Assembly: GCF_947502995.1 (NCBI RefSeq)
Contig: NZ_CANNBW010000013.1
Location: 85,972 to 149,971, forward strand
Direction of reading: 5' to 3'
DNA length: 64,000 nt
DNA from: an uncultured Tenacibaculum sp.
Lineage (GTDB): Bacteria > Bacteroidota > Bacteroidia > Flavobacteriales > Flavobacteriaceae
The position numbers and the translations under genes were made by a program. Numbering within the stretch: position 1 is the first letter of the stretch; every line of letters starts with the position of its first letter. The notes beneath the pieces are model-generated. The model saw only the letters and a program-made list of their open reading frames with translations, was not told the origin of the DNA and did not search any database. This document shows, one piece after another, positions 1-8,337 of the stretch.

Positions 1-609
1 TACGGTTAAGTTCGTTTGCTTACCAAAGAAATCTTGGCCATAGTCCACTTCTCCTTCTTCGTTTAATGGTGCTTTATTTGGTTCAAAGTTGGTTACCTTA
101 AACATCTCACCAGCTCCTTCAGCATCAGAACCTGTAATAATAGGTGTATTTACATAATAAAATCCGTTTTGCTGAAAGTATTGATGTACAGCAAAAGAAA
201 GTGCAGAACGCACACGCATTACAGCACTAAATGTATTGGTACGAACTCTTAAGTGAGCATTTTTTCTTAAAAATTCAAATCCATGTTTTCTAGGTTGAAT
301 AGGATATTCATCAGGATTCGAATCTCCTAAAATCTCTAAATTGTTTACTTGAACTTCAACTGATTGACCTTTACCCTGGCTCTCTACTAAAGTTCCTTTT
401 ATTGCAACAGCAGCACCAGTAGTAATTCTTTTTAATAAAGCTTCATCAGTATTTTCAAAATCAACAACACATTGAATATTCTTAATTGTAGAACCATCGT
501 TTAATGCAATAAAACGATTACTTCTGAAGGTTCTTACCCAACCTTTCACACATACTTCTTGTAAAAACTGATCTGAACTTAAAAGCTCTTTTACACTACT
601 TGTTGTCAT
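1..609 (-). CDS. asnS: Asparagine--tRNA ligase, N-terminal part (runs off window)
   Basis: Reading the minus strand from ATG at 609 gives 203 open codons to the window edge with no stop. The protein begins MTTSSVKELLSSDQFLQEV, followed by an OB-fold anticodon-binding domain (VKGWVRTFRSNRFIALNDGS) at about residues 20-110. The start of the class II catalytic core follows, with RVRSALSFAVHQYF and TPIITGSDAEGAGEMF. This is the arrangement of bacterial AsnRS, which charges tRNA-Asn in the cytoplasm. The distinction from AspRS and LysRS rests on the SDAEGAGEMF segment. The C-terminal half lies outside the window. A Bacteroidota-type promoter sits just upstream. Confidence 0.93.
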   Translation of the reverse strand, partial: MTTSSVKELLSSDQFLQEVCVKGWVRTFRSNRFIALNDGSTIKNIQCVVDFENTDEALLKRITTGAAVAIKGTLVESQGKGQSVEVQVNNLEILGDSNPDEYPIQPRKHGFEFLRKNAHLRVRTNTFSAVMRVRSALSFAVHQYFQQNGFYYVNTPIITGSDAEGAGEMFKVTNFEPNKAPLNEEGEVDYGQDFFGKQTNLTV

Positions 610-636
610 TATAAATAGGTTAACAAATTTCAGCGA

Positions 637-666
637 CAAATATAATTTATTAGATAGAAATTACAA
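637..666 (-). promoter_or_regulatory. asnS promoter
   Basis: On the minus strand TTG (666-664), a 19-base spacer and TATATTTG (644-637) match the Bacteroidota consensus TTG-N(17-20)-TAnnTTTG. Transcription would start near 630, giving a leader of about 20 bases before the asnS ATG. Confidence 0.7.
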
Positions 667-870
667 TAATGTTTATAAACTACTTACAGAAATAAGTGGA
701 TTTATAGCAGAACTTTCAAACTTTTTAATATTGAATTTACGGAATGAGATATTTATTTATCATTTCTTATCGAAATCGAAAATATATCATGATTATTTGA
801 TAATAATTTCATAATATTGGGGCATATAATGTATAGAGATAAACTTCATATGTTTATCTGATCAATTTAA

Positions 871-908
871 AACAAAGGTTCTCTTAATTGAGGGCCTTTT
901 GTTTTTTT
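871..908 (+). terminator. Orphan intrinsic terminator or attenuator
   Basis: A stem of about 13 bp with one bulge and two G-U pairs pairs 871-883 with 890-903, has the loop TTAATT, and is followed by a run of T. No plus-strand gene precedes it in this gap, so it may end a small transcript or attenuate the leader of the gene at 980. Confidence 0.55.
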
Positions 909-979
909 AAAACACCTACTTATAGGTATTTACTTCTAGAATTTGTGAATGTAGTTTTGATGGATTAAAGAACATATAC

Positions 980-3900
980 ATGAAAACAAAACTACTTTTA
1001 TTACTTTCTCTTGTGGTGTTTTGGGGAGCACAAGGACAGGTGTCACAAGCAGAGAGAGAAGCGTTAATAGCATTATATAATGCTACTGACGGTGACAATT
1101 GGACGAATAATACGAATTGGGATACGGATCCTAATTCTAATTCGGATGTTTCAACTTGGCATGGTGTGTCTATTTTAAGAAATGGATTAGGCGAAGTCAG
1201 GGTTAGCAGAGTAGATTTATTCAATAATAATTTAACAGGAACTTTACCCGATTTAAGTGGGTTAATAAGTACTACTATTATTCGTTTAGAAATGAATAAT
1301 ATTTCAGGAGAATTGGATCTATCTAAACTTCCTTCTGTGATACAATATTTGTATTTATTTGACAATAATCTTACAGGTCAAATTCCTGATTTTTCTGGAT
1401 CAAATATGGTTCAATTAAGATTGGATAATAATAATTTACAAGGAAATTTATCTGAAGCAATGTTTCCAACATCTTTAGATATGCTCACATTATCTGAAAA
1501 TAACTTTTCAGGAGAATTGGATTTAAGTTCATTTAATAACCTTACTTCTGTAGCGATCAGTGATACAGGTATTAGTTATTTACAAATCCCTGCTAGTGTA
1601 AACGGAAATAATCAAGGAGCTTTAAGAATTAAAAACACGCCGAAACTTGCCTATGTTGAAGTAAATTCCGGAATAACAAATTTTTATAATTTAAGAAACT
1701 CGTATTTTGATATTGGAGTTAGAATAGTTTCAAGTACTACAAATGTAGATCGATCAGTACGACCTGTTGTTTCAGAAAGGGAAGCTATTCCACGTTTTTT
1801 TATTGGAAGTGGATTAGATATTAGATATAGTAATACAATTAGAAATGGTTCTAATGATAAAGAGTGGATTGAAACAGAAGAGATAAATGGTGAATTAAGA
1901 ATTACAGGTGTTTTTATTGCTGATAGAACTTTGTTTAACAATGAAGTGCCTTCTCAAGTAAATGCGCTTTCAGCATTGAAACAATTAAATTTAACTGGTT
2001 GTAGTCTACAAAGATTACCTCCAGAAATAGGCGATTTACCAGAGTTGCAAATATTAAATCTATCACAAAACTCACTAGCTAGTTTACCTGTAGAATTTGG
2101 AAGTTTGCCAAAACTTGAAAATTTAGTTTTGACTTCAAATTTGTTAACAAGTTTACCAGAAGAGTTTTATAATTTAAGTACATTAAAAAACTTATCAATT
2201 CATTTTAATCAAATTCCTACATTATCAGATAGTTTAGGAAATTTAACAGCTTTAGAACAATTTAATTTTAGTTCTAATTCTATAGATGAAATTCCTAGTT
2301 CGGTTGGTAATCTGGTTAATATGAAAACTATACAGTTTCAAAATAATAGAATTACATTATTACCGCCAGAATTAGGAAACTTAAGATTATTAACTTCTAT
2401 AACAGGTTCTAATAATCAAATAGCTAGTATACCTTCAGAATTTGGTCAATTAACATTACTTAAGTTGTTAGATTTATCTTCTAACAGTATCTCAAATACT
2501 CCAGCAGAGTTTTCAAATCTAACCGAGTTAGAAACGCTATATTTAAATAATAACGATTTACAAGTAATAGCTGGTTTAGGAGGTTTCACTAAATTGAAAT
2601 TTCTACGATTACACAATAACAGATTAGGAGAAGATAATGCAATTTTCGATACTAAACTTCCAAGTAATATAGGTGATTTATCATTGCTTCAAGAGTTAAC
2701 ACTTCATGATAACAAGCTTACAGAATTACCTAATACAATTGGTAGTTTAACATTGTTAACAGAATTACCATTACAAAATAACAGATTAGGCAGTTTACCT
2801 TCTGGAATTGGAAGTTTAAATGGACTTAAAAAATTACAATTACAGAATAATCAATTAACGGGATTACCTGTAGAAATTGGAAATTTATCTGCTTTAGAGG
2901 AATTAAATATTACAAATCAAACAAGTTTTAATACTGAAACTATTTATCATCTTACTAGTTTACCAACTACGATAACAAACTTAACAAGTTTAAAAAGGTT
3001 TGAAGCAAGTTCAAATCGTATTGAAGGCGATATAGATTTAAGTAATAGTATTACTTTAAATAATTTGCAGCTCTTTGATAATCGTATAAGTGGATTAAAA
3101 TTAGGAACAGGTCCATTTTCTACTCAAGTAACTTTTAATCCGAATTTAAGTTGTATTGAAGTGCCTTCAGATCAGGTTGCTAGTTGGAAATCGACTTCCC
3201 TAAATACAGTTAGTACAGATAATGGTGTAGATTTTAGTGATAATTGTTCAGGATTTAGAGTACCACAATTAGAGCGTGAAGCTTTAATTGCATTTTATAA
3301 TGCTACTGGCGGAGGAACAAATTGGAATGGTCAGTTTTGGAATACAGATCCCAATAGTTTGAGTAATGTTGGTGCATGGGGAGGTGTTACAACAGCTATA
3401 GTTAACGGACAAAAACATGTTGTAAAATTAGAAGTAAGGAATTCTGGTTTAAATGGTTTTATACCTTCTGAAATTAAAAACTTAACTGAATTAGTAGAAT
3501 TAAATTTAGGAATATTTAATGGTAGAGGAAATTTAACTGAAGTAAAACCAGAAATAGGAGAGTTAACAAAATTAGAACGATTAGATTTAACAGGCCATAA
3601 GTTATCAACCTTACCTACAGAAATAGGAACCTTATCAAGTTTAGTTTATTTAGAGTTATCAAACAATTCATTAACAAGTTTACCTTCTGGAATAGGAAGT
3701 TTAAATGCTTTAGAAGAATTAAGAATAACCAGTCAAAATAATACAACAACAGGTGAAAAAACATTAGCTTCATTACCAAATGAAATAGGAGGATTAACAA
3801 GTTTAAAAAAGCTATCTCTTCAAGGAAATAGATTAACTTCAATTCCTAATACTATAAATGGATTAACAGCTTTAGAGGATTTAAATTTGGGAGATAATTC

Positions 3901-6900
3901 TGGAAATGGGAATGAATTATCAACTTTGCCTTCTACTATTGGTGCTTTATTAAATTTAAAAACGTTAAATATAGCCTACAATAGATTAAATAGTTTACCA
4001 GATGAAATAGGGAATTTATCAAGTTTAGAAAGTTTATATCTATCTAATCAAGTTACTTTTGACGGAGGAACAACGTATTATTTAACAAGTTTACCAGTTA
4101 CATTAAATAACTTATCTAATTTAAAAACATTTCATGCTTCTTCTAATAGAATTGAAGGCGATATTGATTTAAGTAACATTATTACTTTAACAGATTTACA
4201 ACTTTTTGATAATCGAATTTCTGGTTTAAAATTGGGGAAAGCTCCATTTTTCTCTCAATTATCAAGCAATCCGAATTTAACTTGTATAGAAGTTCCTACC
4301 AGTCAAGTTAGTAATTGGGAAACTTCAGCATCAACTACAGGTTCAGTTACTGTAGATAATGGAGTTGCTTTTAGTGATAATTGTACAGGATTCAGAGTGC
4401 CGCAATTAGAACGTGAAGCTTTAATTGCTTTTTACAATGCTACAGGTGGAGGAACAGATTGGACAGGACAGTTTTGGGATACAGATCCAAATAGTTTAAG
4501 TAATGTTGGTGCATGGAACGGTGTTACAACAGCTATTGTAAATGGACAAAAACATATTGTAAAAATAGATCTTTCTAATAGAAGATTAAATGGTTTCATT
4601 CCTTCAGAAATTAAAAACTTAACTGAATTAGTAGAATTAAACTTAGGAGTGTTTAATGGTAGAGGTAATTTAATAGAAATAAAACCAGAAATTGGAGAGC
4701 TAATAAAATTAGAACGACTAGATTTAACAGGACATAAGTTAACAGCTTTACCAACAGAAATAGGGAGTTTGTCAAGTTTAATTTATTTAGATCTTTCAAA
4801 CAATTCATTAACGAGTTTGCCAGCTGGAATTGGTGATTTTGCTGCATTAGAAGAGTTAAGAATAACTAGTCAAAATAATGTAAGTACTAGAGAAAAAACC
4901 TTAACTATTTTGCCTGATGAGATAGGTAATATTACAAGCTTAAAACAATTATATCTACAAGATAATAAATTAACATCACTGCCAAATACTATTGATGGAT
5001 TAATAGCTTTAGAACAGTTATATTTAGGAGACGGCTCTGGTAGAGGTAATGAGTTATCGAGTTTACCTGCTACAATTGGGAATCTAAACGCTCTTAAAAT
5101 TCTAGATATCGAGTACAATAGACTAATAAGTTTGCCCGAAGAAATTGGTGATTTATCTAACTTAGAAAATCTTAGTATTGCAAATCAAGTTACTTTTGAT
5201 GGAGGGACAACGTATTACTTAACAAGTTTACCGTCATCAATAAATAATTTATCAAGTTTAAAAAATTTTAATGCTTCAGCTAATAGAATTGAAGGAGATA
5301 TTGATTTAAGTAATATTTCTACATTGAGTTTTCTTCAGTTTACAGATAATAGAATAAGTGGATTGAAATTAGGTGTAGGACCTTTTTCAGTTCATTTAAC
5401 TAGTAATCCGAATTTAAGTTGTATCGAAGTCCCTGCTTCAGAAGTTAGTAATTGGGAAGCTTCTCCAGGTGGTGTAGTAAGTATAGATAATGGAGTTGCT
5501 TTTAGTGACAATTGTACAGGATTCAGAGTACCGCAATTAGAACGTGAAGCTTTAATTGCTTTTTACAATGCTACAGGTGGAGGAACAGATTGGACAGGAC
5601 AGTTTTGGAATACAGATCCTAGTAGTATTAGTAATGTTGGTGCTTGGGGTGGTGTTACAACAGCTATAGTTAACGGACAAAAACATGTTGTAAAACTTGA
5701 GATTTTAAATAGAAATTTGAATGGGTTTATTCCTTCAGAAATTAAAAACTTAACTGAATTACAAGAAATCAATTTATCAAGTACAGCTGCAGGAAGATCT
5801 AATTTAACTGAGATTAAACCAGAAATAGGAGAACTTAAAAAACTAGAGCGATTAGATTTATCAGCTCAAGGTTTAACAATTTTACCAGATGAAATAGGGG
5901 ATTTATCGAGTTTGTTGCGTTTAAATTTAAATTCAAATTCTTTAATCACTTTACCATCAGGTATTGGAAATTTAGCAAGTTTAGAAGAATTATATATTAA
6001 TAATCAAATAGAAACGAGTTCTAATGAACGTTCGTTTACTTCATTACCAAGTAATTTAGGAAATATTTCTACCTTAAAAAGATTAGAATTAAGAACGAAT
6101 AAACTAACTAGTATACCAACATCTATTGGAAATCTTTCAAATTTAGAGTTCCTAATTTTAGAAGATAACCTATTAACAGAATTACCAACTATAATTAATA
6201 GCTTGGCAAATTTAAAAGAGTTAATAGCAGGGATGAATAGAATTTCTGGAGATATTAATTTAAATAACTTAACGGTTTTAAATAATTTAAAATTAGAATA
6301 TAACAATATTAGTAATCTAAAATTAAATGTTTCTCCAACTTCTTTTGGAACTTCTAATTTTGGTAGATTTTCTTTATTAAGAAATGCTTGTGGTTGTGTG
6401 GAAGTACCAAGTGACGAATTAGTGTCTTGGCAATTATCAGAGTTTAATGAGCAAAATGGAATTCTAGATAATGGTGTTGTATATTCAGATAATTGTAGTG
6501 GTGTTACCAACAATAGTATTATAGATGTAGAGAGAGAAGCTTTAATAGCATTATTTAATGCAACAGATGGAAATAATTGGAGAAACGATTTAACAAGTTC
6601 ATATAACGGAGTACTTTGGAATTCAGATATAACTCAAAAAGTAAATGTTGGTGCTTGGTTTGGTGTTACTACAGCTATGATAAACGGACAAAAACATGTA
6701 ACTAAAATAGAGCTAAACTCTAATTTACTTGAGGGAGAATTGCCAATTGAAATTAGAAATTTAAGTCAATTAAAAATATTTAAAATATCAAATAATACAA
6801 TTTCATTAATTCCAGCTGAAATAGGAGAATTAATAAATTTAGAACAGCTAACTTTAAGTAGTCAGTTTGATATAATTACAAGTCAGAAAACATTAAGTGC

Positions 6901-8236
6901 GCTTCCTACAGAAGTAAATAATTTAAGTTTATTAAAGCATTTAGATATTCAAGGAAATGCAATTGAAGGAAATTTGGACTTTTCTAATCTAGTAAATCTA
7001 ACATCATTGCATGTAAGTTCTAATGAAATTACAGGGCTTAAAATTGGTATTTCTCCACAGGTTTTCGATAATCAATTTGATTTTGATGGAGGTTTTTCAA
7101 GATCGTTCAGTTTTTCTAACGCCTATTTAAATTGTATAGCTGTTCCTCAAACTACAGTTTCAGATTGGGGAAATTCAACATTTGCTCAAAGAAATCCAAA
7201 TATTGTTTGGGGACAAGATTGTACTGCTTACAACAATGTTCCGAATGAAGAAATAAATGCTTTAGTTGATATGTATAATGCTTTAGGTGGTGGAAGTTGG
7301 ACAAACAATGAAAACTGGACCGGAGTTTTGAATAGAGCAATCATGAACTCACCTTTTAATACAACCAAATGGCAAGGAATAACTACAGAAATTGTAAATG
7401 GAGGTAAACATATTACTAGAATTAATTTAAGTAGTAATAATCTTACAGGAACTTTACCAGAAAGTTTAGGTAGTTTATCGGAATTAAAATATTTAGATTT
7501 AAATACAAATAATTTAGAAAATAACTTGCCATCAAGTTTAAATCAACTGACTAAATTAGAGACTCTTTTAGTTTCTTCGAATAATTTAAAAGGAACTATT
7601 CCTGACTTAACTAATATCACTTCATTAAATAATTTTTACATTGATAATAATAACTTCCAGTTTGGTGATTTTGAAAATGAGTTTTCAACTTATAGCACAT
7701 TTGTTCAGTTTTTATACCAAACACAAGCCAATGTTAGTGAAGATGAAACAGTAGAGTTGACTGATGCAGATTATCGATTAGAAGCTCAAGTATCAGGAAA
7801 TAATAATGTATATCAGTGGTATAAAAATGGATCGCCAATCACAGGAGCGAATGAAGCTAGTTACGATATTTTGAATCCTTCTTCTGCTGATGATGGAACT
7901 TATTATTGTCAAATTACAAACACTGTTGTTACAGGATTAACCTTAAGAACAGGAACAGTTACAGCTACATTTGATAGTACTTTAAGTATAGAGAATGAAG
8001 CGTTGAAGAACTTTATTGTTTTATATCCAAACCCAACGAATGGTATTGTAAATATTGATGTTTCAAATAATATTAATATAGAAAGAATAGATGTTTTCTC
8101 TATAACAGGAGTAAAAGTAAAGTCTATTGATAAGGTAACAGAGAAATTGAACATTCAAGATTTACCATCGGGAGTGTATATGATAAATATTCAATCAACT
8201 CAAGGAAGAATAGTAAAACGATTGATTAAAAAATAA
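980..8236 (+). CDS. Giant secreted leucine-rich-repeat protein with T9SS sorting domain
   Basis: The 2418-residue protein starts with a signal peptide (MKTKLLLLLSLVVFWGAQGQ). It is almost entirely leucine-rich repeats of the form LxxLxLxxNxLxxLPxxIGxLxx. Six modules each open with an EREALIALYNATDG-like cap, at about residues 24, 765, 1144, 1521, 1852 and 2089, and are split by short cysteine-containing linkers (LSCIEVP, then DNC). An Ig-like domain follows at about 2250-2340 (YQWYKNGSPITGA, DDGTYYCQI). The last 75 residues are a type A T9SS C-terminal sorting domain (VLYPNPTNGIVNIDVS, ending in KRLIKK). The protein should be exported by Sec and then T9SS and anchored or released at the surface. 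A role in adhesion or ligand binding is inferred from LRR and Ig architecture; no catalytic domain is visible. It stands alone, converging on the exporter gene. Confidence 0.9.
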   Translation: MKTKLLLLLSLVVFWGAQGQVSQAEREALIALYNATDGDNWTNNTNWDTDPNSNSDVSTWHGVSILRNGLGEVRVSRVDLFNNNLTGTLPDLSGLISTTIIRLEMNNISGELDLSKLPSVIQYLYLFDNNLTGQIPDFSGSNMVQLRLDNNNLQGNLSEAMFPTSLDMLTLSENNFSGELDLSSFNNLTSVAISDTGISYLQIPASVNGNNQGALRIKNTPKLAYVEVNSGITNFYNLRNSYFDIGVRIVSSTTNVDRSVRPVVSEREAIPRFFIGSGLDIRYSNTIRNGSNDKEWIETEEINGELRITGVFIADRTLFNNEVPSQVNALSALKQLNLTGCSLQRLPPEIGDLPELQILNLSQNSLASLPVEFGSLPKLENLVLTSNLLTSLPEEFYNLSTLKNLSIHFNQIPTLSDSLGNLTALEQFNFSSNSIDEIPSSVGNLVNMKTIQFQNNRITLLPPELGNLRLLTSITGSNNQIASIPSEFGQLTLLKLLDLSSNSISNTPAEFSNLTELETLYLNNNDLQVIAGLGGFTKLKFLRLHNNRLGEDNAIFDTKLPSNIGDLSLLQELTLHDNKLTELPNTIGSLTLLTELPLQNNRLGSLPSGIGSLNGLKKLQLQNNQLTGLPVEIGNLSALEELNITNQTSFNTETIYHLTSLPTTITNLTSLKRFEASSNRIEGDIDLSNSITLNNLQLFDNRISGLKLGTGPFSTQVTFNPNLSCIEVPSDQVASWKSTSLNTVSTDNGVDFSDNCSGFRVPQLEREALIAFYNATGGGTNWNGQFWNTDPNSLSNVGAWGGVTTAIVNGQKHVVKLEVRNSGLNGFIPSEIKNLTELVELNLGIFNGRGNLTEVKPEIGELTKLERLDLTGHKLSTLPTEIGTLSSLVYLELSNNSLTSLPSGIGSLNALEELRITSQNNTTTGEKTLASLPNEIGGLTSLKKLSLQGNRLTSIPNTINGLTALEDLNLGDNSGNGNELSTLPSTIGALLNLKTLNIAYNRLNSLPDEIGNLSSLESLYLSNQVTFDGGTTYYLTSLPVTLNNLSNLKTFHASSNRIEGDIDLSNIITLTDLQLFDNRISGLKLGKAPFFSQLSSNPNLTCIEVPTSQVSNWETSASTTGSVTVDNGVAFSDNCTGFRVPQLEREALIAFYNATGGGTDWTGQFWDTDPNSLSNVGAWNGVTTAIVNGQKHIVKIDLSNRRLNGFIPSEIKNLTELVELNLGVFNGRGNLIEIKPEIGELIKLERLDLTGHKLTALPTEIGSLSSLIYLDLSNNSLTSLPAGIGDFAALEELRITSQNNVSTREKTLTILPDEIGNITSLKQLYLQDNKLTSLPNTIDGLIALEQLYLGDGSGRGNELSSLPATIGNLNALKILDIEYNRLISLPEEIGDLSNLENLSIANQVTFDGGTTYYLTSLPSSINNLSSLKNFNASANRIEGDIDLSNISTLSFLQFTDNRISGLKLGVGPFSVHLTSNPNLSCIEVPASEVSNWEASPGGVVSIDNGVAFSDNCTGFRVPQLEREALIAFYNATGGGTDWTGQFWNTDPSSISNVGAWGGVTTAIVNGQKHVVKLEILNRNLNGFIPSEIKNLTELQEINLSSTAAGRSNLTEIKPEIGELKKLERLDLSAQGLTILPDEIGDLSSLLRLNLNSNSLITLPSGIGNLASLEELYINNQIETSSNERSFTSLPSNLGNISTLKRLELRTNKLTSIPTSIGNLSNLEFLILEDNLLTELPTIINSLANLKELIAGMNRISGDINLNNLTVLNNLKLEYNNISNLKLNVSPTSFGTSNFGRFSLLRNACGCVEVPSDELVSWQLSEFNEQNGILDNGVVYSDNCSGVTNNSIIDVEREALIALFNATDGNNWRNDLTSSYNGVLWNSDITQKVNVGAWFGVTTAMINGQKHVTKIELNSNLLEGELPIEIRNLSQLKIFKISNNTISLIPAEIGELINLEQLTLSSQFDIITSQKTLSALPTEVNNLSLLKHLDIQGNAIEGNLDFSNLVNLTSLHVSSNEITGLKIGISPQVFDNQFDFDGGFSRSFSFSNAYLNCIAVPQTTVSDWGNSTFAQRNPNIVWGQDCTAYNNVPNEEINALVDMYNALGGGSWTNNENWTGVLNRAIMNSPFNTTKWQGITTEIVNGGKHITRINLSSNNLTGTLPESLGSLSELKYLDLNTNNLENNLPSSLNQLTKLETLLVSSNNLKGTIPDLTNITSLNNFYIDNNNFQFGDFENEFSTYSTFVQFLYQTQANVSEDETVELTDADYRLEAQVSGNNNVYQWYKNGSPITGANEASYDILNPSSADDGTYYCQITNTVVTGLTLRTGTVTATFDSTLSIENEALKNFIVLYPNPTNGIVNIDVSNNINIERIDVFSITGVKVKSIDKVTEKLNIQDLPSGVYMINIQSTQGRIVKRLIKK
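3260..6527 (+). repeat. In-gene tandem modules of about 1.13 kb
   Basis: Three successive copies inside the LRR gene start at 3260, 4397 and 5528 with almost the same sequence (GTACCACAATTAGAGCGTGA and close variants). The first two are 1137 and 1131 bases, both multiples of three, and the third is shortened to about 1.0 kb. Long stretches are near-identical at the DNA level, which suggests recent duplication or ongoing homogenisation. Confidence 0.85.
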
Positions 8237-8280
8237 AGGATTTTAGTTTAGATAATTTGTATAATTTGGATTGAGAAACA

Positions 8281-8313
8281 AAAACGCACACTTTTAAAGA
8301 AATGTGCGTTTTT
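8281..8313. terminator. Bidirectional terminator between LRR gene and exporter
   Basis: AAAACGCACA (8281-8290) pairs with TGTGCGTTTT (8303-8312) around a 12-base loop, with A-rich and T-rich flanks. It can serve both converging genes. Confidence 0.8.
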
Positions 8314-8337
8314 AATTTTTATGTCTAATTTTTTATA

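Larger units (their letters stand above)
610..979. other. Divergent intergenic region with two hairpins
   Basis: This 370-base gap separates asnS from the leucine-rich-repeat gene. Apart from the asnS promoter it holds an 8-bp perfect hairpin (837-844 with 852-859) and, 11 bases later, a terminator-like hairpin (871-908). A TAGTTTTG at 952-959 fits the -7 consensus for the downstream gene but has no TTG at the right distance. No ORF of note was seen. Confidence 0.5.

Noticed and set aside
824..829. TATAAT sequence resembling a sigma-70 -10 box
   Set aside because: Bacteroidota promoters use TAnnTTTG; such a hexamer is expected by chance in this AT-rich DNA.
6004..6513. Minus-strand ORF of 169 codons inside the LRR gene
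   Set aside because: It is a shadow of the repeated leucine-rich coding sequence on the other strand.
3260..6527. Regular repeats considered as a CRISPR or satellite array
   Set aside because: The repeats are in-frame codons of LRR modules with periods over 1 kb, not short direct repeats with spacers.
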